Origin: Paenibacillus radicibacter | GTDB lineage: Bacteria; Bacillota; Bacilli; Paenibacillales; NBRC-103111 | Direction of reading: 5' to 3' | DNA length: 64,000 bases | Assembly: GCF_024721995.1 (NCBI RefSeq) | Contig: NZ_JANQBC010000001.1 | Coordinates: 496,001 to 560,000 of the forward strand | Shown: in pieces, positions 27,249 to 34,173 of the stretch | How positions within the stretch are numbered: position 1 is the stretch's first letter | Layout of the letters: the number at the start of each line of letters is the position of its first letter | Notes under the pieces: model-generated | The model's input: the letters and a program-made list of their open reading frames with translations, nothing else | What the model was told of the DNA's origin: nothing | The model's database searches: none | Translations under genes and position numbers: made by a program

Positions 27249-27281
27249 CCCAATGAAATATCACTTTCATGGGGAATTATG
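27249..27281 (+). repeat. Short repeated hairpin element, copy 2
   Basis: CC-ATGAAA-TATCAC-TTTCAT-GGG-GAATTATG with perfect ATGAAA/TTTCAT arms, the counterpart of 15012-15043. It directly follows the last fibre gene. Confidence 0.55.
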
Positions 27282-27320
27282 CAAGAAATAACCCAATGTT
27301 TATAAGGGTTTTAAACACAA

Positions 27321-27346
27321 GGGATTGCCAAATGGCAGTCTCTTTT
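27321..27346 (+). terminator. Intrinsic terminator before the lysis genes
   Basis: GATTGCC (27323-27329) pairs with GGCAGTC (27334-27340) around AAAT, with one T-G pair, followed by TCTCTTTT. Confidence 0.75.
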
Positions 27347-27380
27347 ATTATATACATGATGCTTAAGGAGGATTTACAAA

Positions 27381-27818
27381 TTGTATGGAAAATTTGCAAA
27401 CATAGTCGTTGCAGCCCTTGGTAGTATGGGAAGTTATTTGTTTGGAGGTTGGAGTGCCTTGTTAGAGTTTTTAGTTTTATTAGTTGTTGTTGATTACATA
27501 ACAGGAATTGTAGCTTCTATTAAAGAAGGACGTAGCTCAAATAAAAATAAGGGATTAAGTAGTAAAAAAGGTTCTATTGGTTTAGCTAAAAAAGGATTGA
27601 TGTTCTTGGTAATCATCGTTATGCACAGAGCTGATATTGTATTTGAGTTAAGCTTCTTAATGACAGGTTCAATTTATTTTTATCTTGCAAACGAGTTAAT
27701 AAGCATTATAGAAAACTTAGGAAGAGCAAACTGTCCTTTGCCACCACAGCTTAAACAAGTCGTTGAAATTTTAAAGCGTAAAGAAATTAAGGATGATACA
27801 AATGAGGTGAATAAATGA
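27381..27818 (+). CDS. Phage holin (Cph1/toxin-secretion type)
   Basis: A 145-residue membrane protein starting at TTG with AAGGAGG 9 bases upstream. Hydrophobic segments lie at about 22-45 (SALLEFLVLLVVVDYITGIV) and 70-85 (LMFLVIIVMHRADIVF), followed by a third at 92-108 and a basic helical tail. The D-Y-I-T-G motif and the basic loop after it (KEGRSSNKNKGLSSKKG) are characteristic of this holin family, which opens the membrane for the endolysin. Its last bases overlap the amidase start (ATGA). Length is usual for the family. Confidence 0.88.
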   Translation: MYGKFANIVVAALGSMGSYLFGGWSALLEFLVLLVVVDYITGIVASIKEGRSSNKNKGLSSKKGSIGLAKKGLMFLVIIVMHRADIVFELSFLMTGSIYFYLANELISIIENLGRANCPLPPQLKQVVEILKRKEIKDDTNEVNK

Positions 27819-28555
27819 GTTACACAATCAAATTTGTTGGTAATGAACACACAAATTCTAGTAAGAGAGATGGAAACGTTCCATGTCTTATAGTTGACCA
27901 TATCTCAGCAGGAAGTTGGTCAAGCCTACTTAGTTGGTTTACAACTCCAAACAATACTGTCTCATCATCAACATTTGGAGTTAGCAAAAAAGGTGAAATT
28001 GTACAATTTGTAGACATGGAAAGAATGGCATGGGCAAATGGTATTGATGCCTTGGATATTACAAGTAGCAAGACTCCTATTGTGCAAGAGCATAAAGGTA
28101 TTAATCCGAATAAATACTCAGTCTCTATTGAGCATGAAGGAACTGATGGTAATTTAACTGAAGAACAGTTTCAAGCAACACTCTGGCTGCATAAATACAT
28201 ACGAGATTATGTGAAAGAAAAATGGGGCATTACGATCCAACTTACTCAATACGACGTTATAGGACACTACCAAGTTAGTCCATATAAACCTATGTGCCCG
28301 GGAAAATATTTTCCTTGGGAGAGACTTTATAGTGAACTGCAAGAAAAAAATGATGAGGATGATGAGAATATGGCAATGAGTTTAAGTAATGATGCGTGGG
28401 AAAGAATTGATATGTTTCTAGGAAATGCTTACAACGAAAAGATTATCTTAGATTGGGATTGGGTTCAAAAAGCCAGAGATAAGAAATTGACAAGTGCTGA
28501 GTTCACTTATATACAAATGATCATAAATGAAAGACGCAAAGGAGAAAAAATCTAA
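27815..28555 (+). CDS. N-acetylmuramoyl-L-alanine amidase (phage endolysin)
   Basis: A 246-residue endolysin. Residues 20-165 form an Amidase_2 (zinc) domain that cleaves the MurNAc-L-Ala bond in peptidoglycan: CLIVDHISAG with the first His ligand, KYSVSIEHEG with the active-site Glu region, and VIGHYQVSPYKPMCPGKYFP with the second His and the Cys ligand. The C-terminal 75 residues have an acidic linker (EKNDEDDENMAMS) and a helical domain (NDAWERIDMFLGNAY) that may bind cell wall. There is no signal peptide, so export depends on the holin. It overlaps the holin by 4 bases and the next gene by 1. Confidence 0.9.
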   Translation: MSYTIKFVGNEHTNSSKRDGNVPCLIVDHISAGSWSSLLSWFTTPNNTVSSSTFGVSKKGEIVQFVDMERMAWANGIDALDITSSKTPIVQEHKGINPNKYSVSIEHEGTDGNLTEEQFQATLWLHKYIRDYVKEKWGITIQLTQYDVIGHYQVSPYKPMCPGKYFPWERLYSELQEKNDEDDENMAMSLSNDAWERIDMFLGNAYNEKIILDWDWVQKARDKKLTSAEFTYIQMIINERRKGEKI

Positions 28556-28875
28556 TGGAAATTATTGAGCAATATTGGGGTCTAATTATTGCTGTAGTTG
28601 GTGCTATTGTTTATGCTGCTACTCATCGTCAGGCATCTTATTCATATGTTAAAAAGAAATTATACGAATTAATGTTATCTGCCGAAAAGTATGCTGAAGA
28701 GCTTGTTCTTAAAACAGGTAAAGACAAAATGGATTGGGTTATTACTAATGGCTATGATAACTTACCTTCCTATGTTCGACTTGTAATTAGCAAAGATTTA
28801 TTTCAAAAACTAGCACAAGAATTATTTGACAAGGCTATTCTAATAGCTGAAAAACATAAAATTGAAGCCAATTAA
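28555..28875 (+). CDS. Phage holin, LLH family
   Basis: A 106-residue protein with one N-terminal membrane segment (WGLIIAVVGAIVYAAT, residues 8-24) and a long amphipathic C-terminal domain (VKKKLYELMLSAEKYAEELV, then LFQKLAQELFDKAILIAE). This layout, with MLSAEKYAEE after the membrane segment, is typical of the LLH-type phage holin family. Its start codon shares a base with the amidase stop codon (TAATGG). Together with the upstream holin it may act as the second holin or antiholin of the cassette, as BhlA and BhlB do in SPbeta. Confidence 0.82.
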   Translation: MEIIEQYWGLIIAVVGAIVYAATHRQASYSYVKKKLYELMLSAEKYAEELVLKTGKDKMDWVITNGYDNLPSYVRLVISKDLFQKLAQELFDKAILIAEKHKIEAN

Positions 28876-28910
28876 TGTAGCAGCAAAATATTTATATTAA
28901 TATAAAAAAT

Positions 28911-28956
28911 GACTCATTTAACCCTAATTTCAAAGGGATTTATGAGTCTTTTTTTT
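28911..28956 (+). terminator. Strong intrinsic terminator ending the phage operon
   Basis: GACTCAT...CCCT (28911-28925) pairs with AGGG...ATGAGTC (28934-28948), followed by eight T. It closes the + strand late transcript. Confidence 0.9.
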
Positions 28957-28982
28957 ACTTTTTCTCACCTTTTGACGAAAAT

Positions 28983-29108
28983 ATGTTGCCCCTTAAGAAT
29001 ATTCAATTATGCTGATGTATTGCGGGTTTAGCCTCCTCCCCAGTGAAAATGGAAAAATTCCAATGTTGCCCCTATTTACTAATTTATCCAAATTATTTGG
29101 GGAGGAGG
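28983..29108. repeat. Direct and inverted repeats at the prophage right edge
   Basis: ATGTTGCCCCT occurs at 28983-28993 and again at 29063-29073, exactly 80 bases apart. CCTCCTCCCCA (29032-29042) and TGGGGAGGAGG (29098-29108) form a perfect 11-bp inverted repeat. The interval lies between the lysis genes and the serine recombinase remnant, where an attachment site or recombinase-binding arms would be expected. The left counterpart is outside the window. Confidence 0.5.
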
Positions 29109-29115
29109 AAAAATT

Positions 29116-29499
29116 TTAAAATTGAACCTTGATTCCATAGTCGTTTTGTAAATTTATAATTGATTCTTTCCCATCACGGTATTTAATCATATATCCCCCA
29201 CCCTTAGCTTCGATGTAAAGGATGAGATCGTATAAAGAGGTATCAACCCCTGTTTTTTTCTCATTGAGCTTTAAATGGCTATTTAAGACTGTTAGAAGCT
29301 GTTTCTCCTCTATTACGAAACGAACACATTTTGAACTGTCTTTATTGTAAGTGGAACATATGTACACTACTTTATCTCGTTGCTTCTTTCCGCGATACTT
29401 CCCGCCACATTCGCCACATTTAATTAATCCATTCCCGAATAAATAAGACATTTTATCCTCACTCCAAATACGAAAATACACTGAATCATTACTGAACAT
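29116..29499 (-). pseudogene. Zinc-ribbon remnant of a large serine recombinase
   Basis: A 127-residue ORF carrying only the recombinase zinc-ribbon region: GLIKCGECGGKYRGKK (Cys28, Cys31) followed by VVYICSTYNKDSSKCVR with two more Cys, then an amphipathic helix and a strand pair (YMIKYRDGKESIINLQ). In intact large serine recombinases this part follows a Ser catalytic domain and a recombinase domain, both missing here. No convincing ribosome binding site precedes the ATG. It is most simply the C-terminal scrap of an integrase such as the SPbeta SprA type, or possibly a stand-alone zinc-ribbon protein. It lies on the opposite strand to the phage genes and marks the right edge of the prophage. 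Confidence 0.6.
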
Positions 29500-29570
29500 C
29501 TACTTATCTTATCATATTCTTGTGTGCTGAAAAACAATCTACATTTTTGATTATTGTCAATTAAACCTAT

Positions 29571-29702
29571 TTAGTCTACAATCCACTTTCTAAAAATAAT
29601 CGCAATCGCAACGAGCACCGCTACAATTAACAAAATTTCTAAAGTCCCTAAACCTTCTTCATTGTTCCAAAAACGCTTTAACCCTGCCATTACTTTATTC
29701 AT
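29571..29702 (-). CDS. Flp1-like type IVb prepilin
   Basis: A 43-residue protein, the likely pilus subunit of the adjoining Tad operon. The sequence reads MNKVMAGLKRFWNNEEG, then LGTLEILLIVAVLVAIAIIF, then RKWIVD. A basic leader ends in Gly17, and the mature protein would start at Leu with Glu at position +5 followed by a 16-residue hydrophobic helix, which is the prepilin peptidase signature. AGGGGGA lies 8 bases before the ATG. It starts 24 bases after the tadC stop, so it is the last gene of the operon. No prepilin peptidase is in the window. Family call is from motif and context. Confidence 0.85.
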   Translation of the reverse strand: MNKVMAGLKRFWNNEEGLGTLEILLIVAVLVAIAIIFRKWIVD

Positions 29703-29726
29703 CTCATTTCCCCCTTAGAGTATGTG

Positions 29727-30596
29727 TTAACTATTCATTACCATGATCGCTGGTGCACCGACGATGACCATAACGATAACGAAGATCAGTACCATTGGAA
29801 AAAGCAACTTAGATGAAGCTTCTTCCCCTAGCGTCCGGCATACAGCCTTACGGCGATCCCATAATTCTTTGGCTAAGCCACGCAGTGCCGTTACTAGCTC
29901 ATCACCTCCCCTTTTGTGATTCAGCATGAGTGTTGTCGTAAACAGTGACACTTCACTTACTGAAGAGCGACGGCTTAAATTCTCTAGTGCTTTTGCAAAA
30001 GATACACCCATCTGTAACTCCAAAGCTGTTAGTTGTAACTGTTCGATTAACGGTCGCTTTTCTTCCACTTGCATTCCTTTGATAACGCGTACGAACGCGC
30101 CTTGAGCCGTCTCGCCTGCATTAATGAGCAGGATTATCTTGTTTAGCACTTCAGGCAAATCCAGTACGATGCTGCGCTTTCTACGCTCCATCTCAGTGGT
30201 TAAGCCTTTCAGTGATAGGACAGGAATAAGGAGCATGAATAGCAATCCGATGCCAAGCAAGCTCACATCTCCCTCACTCACTGCACCAAGGAGCGTACCT
30301 ACAAGCAGGCACATGTAAGAAGTAATCAACGTATCGGCTGTGAAAAATTGCGTCAGCTCACGCGCATGCTTATTCCCATGAATCACGATAATCTTCTCGT
30401 GTGCTTTTACAGTGATGAAATCTAAGTATTTCATTAACCTTAAATGCTCCAGCGCGTACATCGCACCAACAGCCGCAGCTGGCAACTTAAATTTGTAAGG
30501 GATGCTTGCAAATAGCTCGGTATATTTTCCTCGTCCTAAGTAAATCACGACGAATAGTAGAAGCATCTCAACTCCAAATAGAATGAACATCCACAT
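29727..30596 (-). CDS. tadC: TadC-like type II secretion F domain membrane protein
   Basis: A 289-residue inner-membrane platform protein of a Tad/Flp pilus. It has N-terminal hydrophobic segments (MFILFGVEMLLLFVVIYLG; two more at about 90-125), a T2SSF domain at about 150-260 (LDLPEVLNKIILLINAGETA, VSLFTTTLMLNHKRGGDELV), and a final membrane segment (LLFPMVLIFVIVMVIVGAPA). It begins 3 bases after tadB, with AGGTG within the tadB end. TadB and TadC together form the platform on which pilin is assembled by the TadA ATPase. Confidence 0.85.
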   Translation of the reverse strand: MWMFILFGVEMLLLFVVIYLGRGKYTELFASIPYKFKLPAAAVGAMYALEHLRLMKYLDFITVKAHEKIIVIHGNKHARELTQFFTADTLITSYMCLLVGTLLGAVSEGDVSLLGIGLLFMLLIPVLSLKGLTTEMERRKRSIVLDLPEVLNKIILLINAGETAQGAFVRVIKGMQVEEKRPLIEQLQLTALELQMGVSFAKALENLSRRSSVSEVSLFTTTLMLNHKRGGDELVTALRGLAKELWDRRKAVCRTLGEEASSKLLFPMVLIFVIVMVIVGAPAIMVMNS

Positions 30597-30599
30597 ACC

Positions 30600-31523
30600 T
30601 TACACCTGAATTCTCATTATTTTTTGCGATAACCAGAAGCATAGTCCCAGAACTAGTAGACATATCGTCATAATAATCGGACCTTTCACCCCTTGAAAAA
30701 GAGGTTCCATATAATCTGGCGAAGTCAGACTTAACACGCCGACAATGGCAACTGGAGCTCCCATGAGCACTCTTGATTCAAACTTTTTCTGCGAGATCAT
30801 AACAGCAATATCAATCTGAATTTCTAACTTATCTCCCAGAATAGATGCAGTACGACGCATCACTTCCATTAGATTCCCACCTGTACGTTTACAAGTAATC
30901 AGGACATCAGAGAAATTTGTGATGTCATCGATGTTGGCACGATCTGCAAAATCTGCAATCGCCCGTTCCATCGGCTCCCCATTTTCCATTCGATTGACGA
31001 TGTTCTCAAATTCCACAATGATCAGTGTTGAGCTGTCCATGTAGAGCATCCTCAAATCACTGAGTGCATCACTAAATGCATTTTCAATCGATTTTCCAGA
31101 GTTTAGAGAGGAGGATAAGCAATATAATGCTTGTTTAAATTGCAGCAATAGCTTGTCCTTGCGTCTAGTTATTTGCGTTTTGCGCCAGATCTTTGGGAAG
31201 AGCAGTCCACTACATGCGAACAAGATCGCCACAATCACATTTTTATAGAATACAAATCCTATCCCGCCTGCGATTAAAGCTGCAATCAAGACAACTGTAA
31301 ATCGTTCTTTCTTACTCAGCACATAGTTGTCATACACTATCGATCGCGACGTTTTCATAACAGGTACTTCGGACGTTGTCTTAGCGAATCTAACCTTGGA
31401 TTCCATCTGTATGGGAATATCCTGTGCCGACTTCATACTTATCTTCCTAGCCTTCAATCGGTCCCACACACTAAATGCAAGAAAGCTGCCGCCAATGACC
31501 CCTATAACAATCAACCAAATCAA
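30600..31523 (-). CDS. tadB: TadB-like type II secretion F domain membrane protein
   Basis: A 307-residue platform protein. I place the start at TTG 31523: AGGGGAGG lies 7 bases upstream and the codon overlaps the TGA of tadA (TTGA), a classic coupled junction. An ATG ten codons earlier has no such site. Membrane segments are at about 1-17 and 80-110. A T2SSF domain follows at about 145-265 (LLQFKQALYCLSSSLNSGKS, IDDITNFSDVLITCKRTGGN), with two closing membrane helices. Pairs with TadC. Confidence 0.85.
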   Translation of the reverse strand: MIWLIVIGVIGGSFLAFSVWDRLKARKISMKSAQDIPIQMESKVRFAKTTSEVPVMKTSRSIVYDNYVLSKKERFTVVLIAALIAGGIGFVFYKNVIVAILFACSGLLFPKIWRKTQITRRKDKLLLQFKQALYCLSSSLNSGKSIENAFSDALSDLRMLYMDSSTLIIVEFENIVNRMENGEPMERAIADFADRANIDDITNFSDVLITCKRTGGNLMEVMRRTASILGDKLEIQIDIAVMISQKKFESRVLMGAPVAIVGVLSLTSPDYMEPLFQGVKGPIIMTICLLVLGLCFWLSQKIMRIQV

Positions 31524-32776
31524 TCCGACACCTCCCCTAACGGAAACAGCCATTTAGGCGGATGTAAGCCAGCCATCTGTAACTTAAGCAGGTGTTTCAA
31601 TCCGTTATGACAATACTGCAGCTTCCCTTGCACCTTCGTCTTATCTTCAAGATCTTCTTCTTCAAATTTAAAAATAGAATGAAGCTGCACTTCCCCATCT
31701 TTCATGCCCACGATCTCACTAATTTCTAACACCTTCCGAGAAGAATCTCTCATCCTCGATAAATGCACCATCACATCAATTGCTGAGCAGATTTGCTTGC
31801 GAATCACTTCAATGGGTAGTGGAGCTGCACTCAGTACCATTGTCTCCAGTCGACTTAACATATCCTGGCAGGAATTCGCATGACCAGTAGACAATGAACC
31901 ATCATGCCCCGTATTCATCGCCGACAACATATCCAGTGCTTCTGCTCCACGTACCTCGCCGACAATAATTCGATTCGGTCGCATCCGCAGCGAAGATTTG
32001 ATCAAGTCACGCATCGAGATCTCTCCCTTGCCTTCTGTATTCGCATTCCGCGTCTCAAGCGACACAAGATTCGGAACCGTACGAATTTGCAGCTCGGCAG
32101 AATCTTCAATCGTAATAATCCGCTCTCCTGGTGGTATCCATTGGGACAAGGCATTTAAGAATGTCGTCTTTCCTGAACCCGTTCCTCCCGCTATAAAAAT
32201 GTTATATTTCCCTCTAACGAATAGATGCAGCAGCTCTGCAGCTTCCTGGGTAATCGCACCTCTGGCTATCAAATTATCCATCGTCATTGGACTTTCTGGG
32301 AACTTACGAATCGTCATGATCGGTCCTTGCAGCGCAATAGGCGGTAGCACGACATTCACACGTGATCCATCAGGCAATCTTGCATCGACAATAGGTGATG
32401 ACTCATTCACTGTTCGATTGACCTTCGCCACAATGCCTTGAATAATATCCTCCAGACGCTCCTTACTCTCAAAGCCTTCTTCAAGCTTTATGACACGACC
32501 ATCTTTTTCAACGAACAAATCTTCATGGCCATTAACCATAATCTCTGTAATCGCTGGATCATCCACATAAGGTTGTAGCACATCCAGCCCACGAAAACTG
32601 CTAAAGATTCGTTTCACATAAGCTTGAATGTCTGAAGCCGTAAGCGCTACAGCATGCTGTTCAGACAATACGACATCTTCGATCATGTCAAACAGTTCAT
32701 CATCTGAGATTGAAGTCGATAGATCCATCTGCTGTGACACTTTGTTTTTCAATACACGGAGTTGTTCGAGCTGCAC
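31520..32776 (-). CDS. tadA: TadA/CpaF-type pilus assembly ATPase
   Basis: A 418-residue secretion ATPase. Walker A is FIAGGTGSGKTTFLNAL (about 195-210), Walker B and the Asp/His boxes appear in RIIVGEVRGAEALDMLSAMN and GSLSTGHANS. The N-terminal domain shows DPAITEIMVNGHEDLFVEKD, which is diagnostic of CpaF/TadA. It powers assembly of Flp-type pili, cytoplasmic and bound to the TadB/TadC platform. The start is GTG, whose G also ends the TAG of the upstream gene. It is the third gene of a five-gene operon. Length fits the family. Confidence 0.9.
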   Translation of the reverse strand: MQLEQLRVLKNKVSQQMDLSTSISDDELFDMIEDVVLSEQHAVALTASDIQAYVKRIFSSFRGLDVLQPYVDDPAITEIMVNGHEDLFVEKDGRVIKLEEGFESKERLEDIIQGIVAKVNRTVNESSPIVDARLPDGSRVNVVLPPIALQGPIMTIRKFPESPMTMDNLIARGAITQEAAELLHLFVRGKYNIFIAGGTGSGKTTFLNALSQWIPPGERIITIEDSAELQIRTVPNLVSLETRNANTEGKGEISMRDLIKSSLRMRPNRIIVGEVRGAEALDMLSAMNTGHDGSLSTGHANSCQDMLSRLETMVLSAAPLPIEVIRKQICSAIDVMVHLSRMRDSSRKVLEISEIVGMKDGEVQLHSIFKFEEEDLEDKTKVQGKLQYCHNGLKHLLKLQMAGLHPPKWLFPLGEVSD

Positions 32777-33897
32777 TACTTCATTCCCCCAACATGAGCA
32801 TCCGATGTAAAGCGAAGCAATAAGGCACGAATACTTTCTTGAAAATGAGGCTCTACGAGCATCGTCACTGGCTCAGAAACAGTCTTCCATGCAGGTATGT
32901 AAGGCAAATAGTAGGAAGCAGCGAGATCATATTGATGAAGGTCATTATGCATCGTACCCGTGTATTTATTTACGATATAATGTGCTTCTTTCATAACTGG
33001 AAGCAGCTTCTTCATCGCTTTCGTCTTACTCAAACAGATCGTGTCATCCCCCAGCAGCCATAGCACCACATCACTACACTCTAGTGCACCTAGTATTCGT
33101 GGATGTACAGAAGTCTCGAGATCCAAGATGATCCAATCGTAGCGATTCGTCTGTTTCAATGCTGCAATAAATCCAGCGATATCACTGCGCAACATTACTT
33201 CCATCTCACGCATCTGATTCGTGTTCACGATGTAATCAAGGCTACTTGCTTTGTCATGCCCTTTCAGTAGTTCCAGCTTGGATAACAACCTTGATGCATC
33301 CGTTTTCCAATGATAAAGCAGCTGAGACAGTGTATTCCCTTTCAAATCTTCACTTTCCGTACCTTTTAACAGCTGCAAGGCTGATCCGATCGACTCTAGC
33401 GATACATATAGCACCTGATGCTGCATACCCACGAGTCCCATTGCTGCATGAAGGGATACTGTTGTTTTCCCACAACCTCCAGCAGCTGCGAATACGGATA
33501 CCACTTTCGTACGACTGACCCCATCTTGACCTGATTTTGCATTTTGCAGCTGACGCTCGGATTCGTACGCACAGAGCAGATTAAACAACCTCGTTAGCGG
33601 TTGATATTTATAGACCCCAACTTCTCCAACATTCTCATTACTCTGTAGTTCAGACCTCGCATGCAAGACAACAACCCCAGAACGATCCACACGCTTGATC
33701 GCTTCTTGTTCTAACGCTTCTGAGACAAGAACTAAAGGCTTGTAACTGCTTCGATCCAAATATTCAAAAGCCGCAGCTGGCTGTGTAAACACAACTAACT
33801 CCACTTTGTTACCAAATCCTGATCCATGCAGGAACGCAATCATACCCTCGGTATAAGTCTGATCTTCGATAACTACGACAAACGTATAAGGCTTCAT
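32776..33897 (-). CDS. TadZ/CpaE-like P-loop localisation ATPase
   Basis: A 373-residue protein of the ParA/MinD-type fold that commonly heads Tad operons. Residues 1-110 form a receiver-like domain (FVVVIEDQTYTEGMIAF, SYKPLVLVSEALEQ). A deviant Walker A (VFAAAGGCGKTTVSLH) is at about 136-151, and DYIVNTNQMREMEV, YDWIILDLETSVHPRIL and DVVLWLLGDDTIC follow the family pattern. It positions the pilus machinery at the membrane. Two ATG codons are in tandem (33900 and 33897); I prefer the second because AGGAG is then 6 bases away. Confidence 0.8.
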   Translation of the reverse strand: MKPYTFVVVIEDQTYTEGMIAFLHGSGFGNKVELVVFTQPAAAFEYLDRSSYKPLVLVSEALEQEAIKRVDRSGVVVLHARSELQSNENVGEVGVYKYQPLTRLFNLLCAYESERQLQNAKSGQDGVSRTKVVSVFAAAGGCGKTTVSLHAAMGLVGMQHQVLYVSLESIGSALQLLKGTESEDLKGNTLSQLLYHWKTDASRLLSKLELLKGHDKASSLDYIVNTNQMREMEVMLRSDIAGFIAALKQTNRYDWIILDLETSVHPRILGALECSDVVLWLLGDDTICLSKTKAMKKLLPVMKEAHYIVNKYTGTMHNDLHQYDLAASYYLPYIPAWKTVSEPVTMLVEPHFQESIRALLLRFTSDAHVGGMK

Positions 33898-33919
33898 CAT
33901 TCTCTCCTCTCATTGCTAA

Positions 33920-33991
33920 TTACATTTTCATAATGCCGTATATGAGCAGCGCAATTCCTCCAGCAGCAAGCGCTACAGCGCCGCGTATCAT
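33920..33991 (-). CDS. Candidate tiny membrane protein upstream of the Tad operon
   Basis: A 23-codon ORF, MIRGAVALAAGGIALLIYGI then MKM, extendable at an in-frame GTG to 28 codons (34006). It is one hydrophobic helix with a basic N-terminus and ends 19 bases before tadZ. GAGGTG lies 12 bases before the ATG, longer than ideal. It may be a small membrane protein of the operon, or chance. Confidence 0.35.
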   Translation of the reverse strand: MIRGAVALAAGGIALLIYGIMKM

Positions 33992-34057
33992 GATTGATTT
34001 CTTCACCTCTAACCCACATGCCCCTTTCAATTAATCCCATAAATGATTGGGATAAAA

Positions 34058-34104
34058 CAAAAAAAGCACACGCCGAAGGCAAGTTCATTGCCTTCAGCGG
34101 TGCT
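34058..34104 (-). terminator. Strong intrinsic terminator after pepF
   Basis: On the minus strand, GAAGGCAA pairs with TTGCCTTC around TGAAC, extended by further GC and AGCAC pairs, and eight T follow (34058-34065). It separates pepF from the Tad operon. Confidence 0.88.
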
Positions 34105-34173
34105 TCCGCTTTATTTAACAGTATTGAATTGTGGAAATTGTAGCATATTTTCCAATAGCAGACAAGATAAGAA

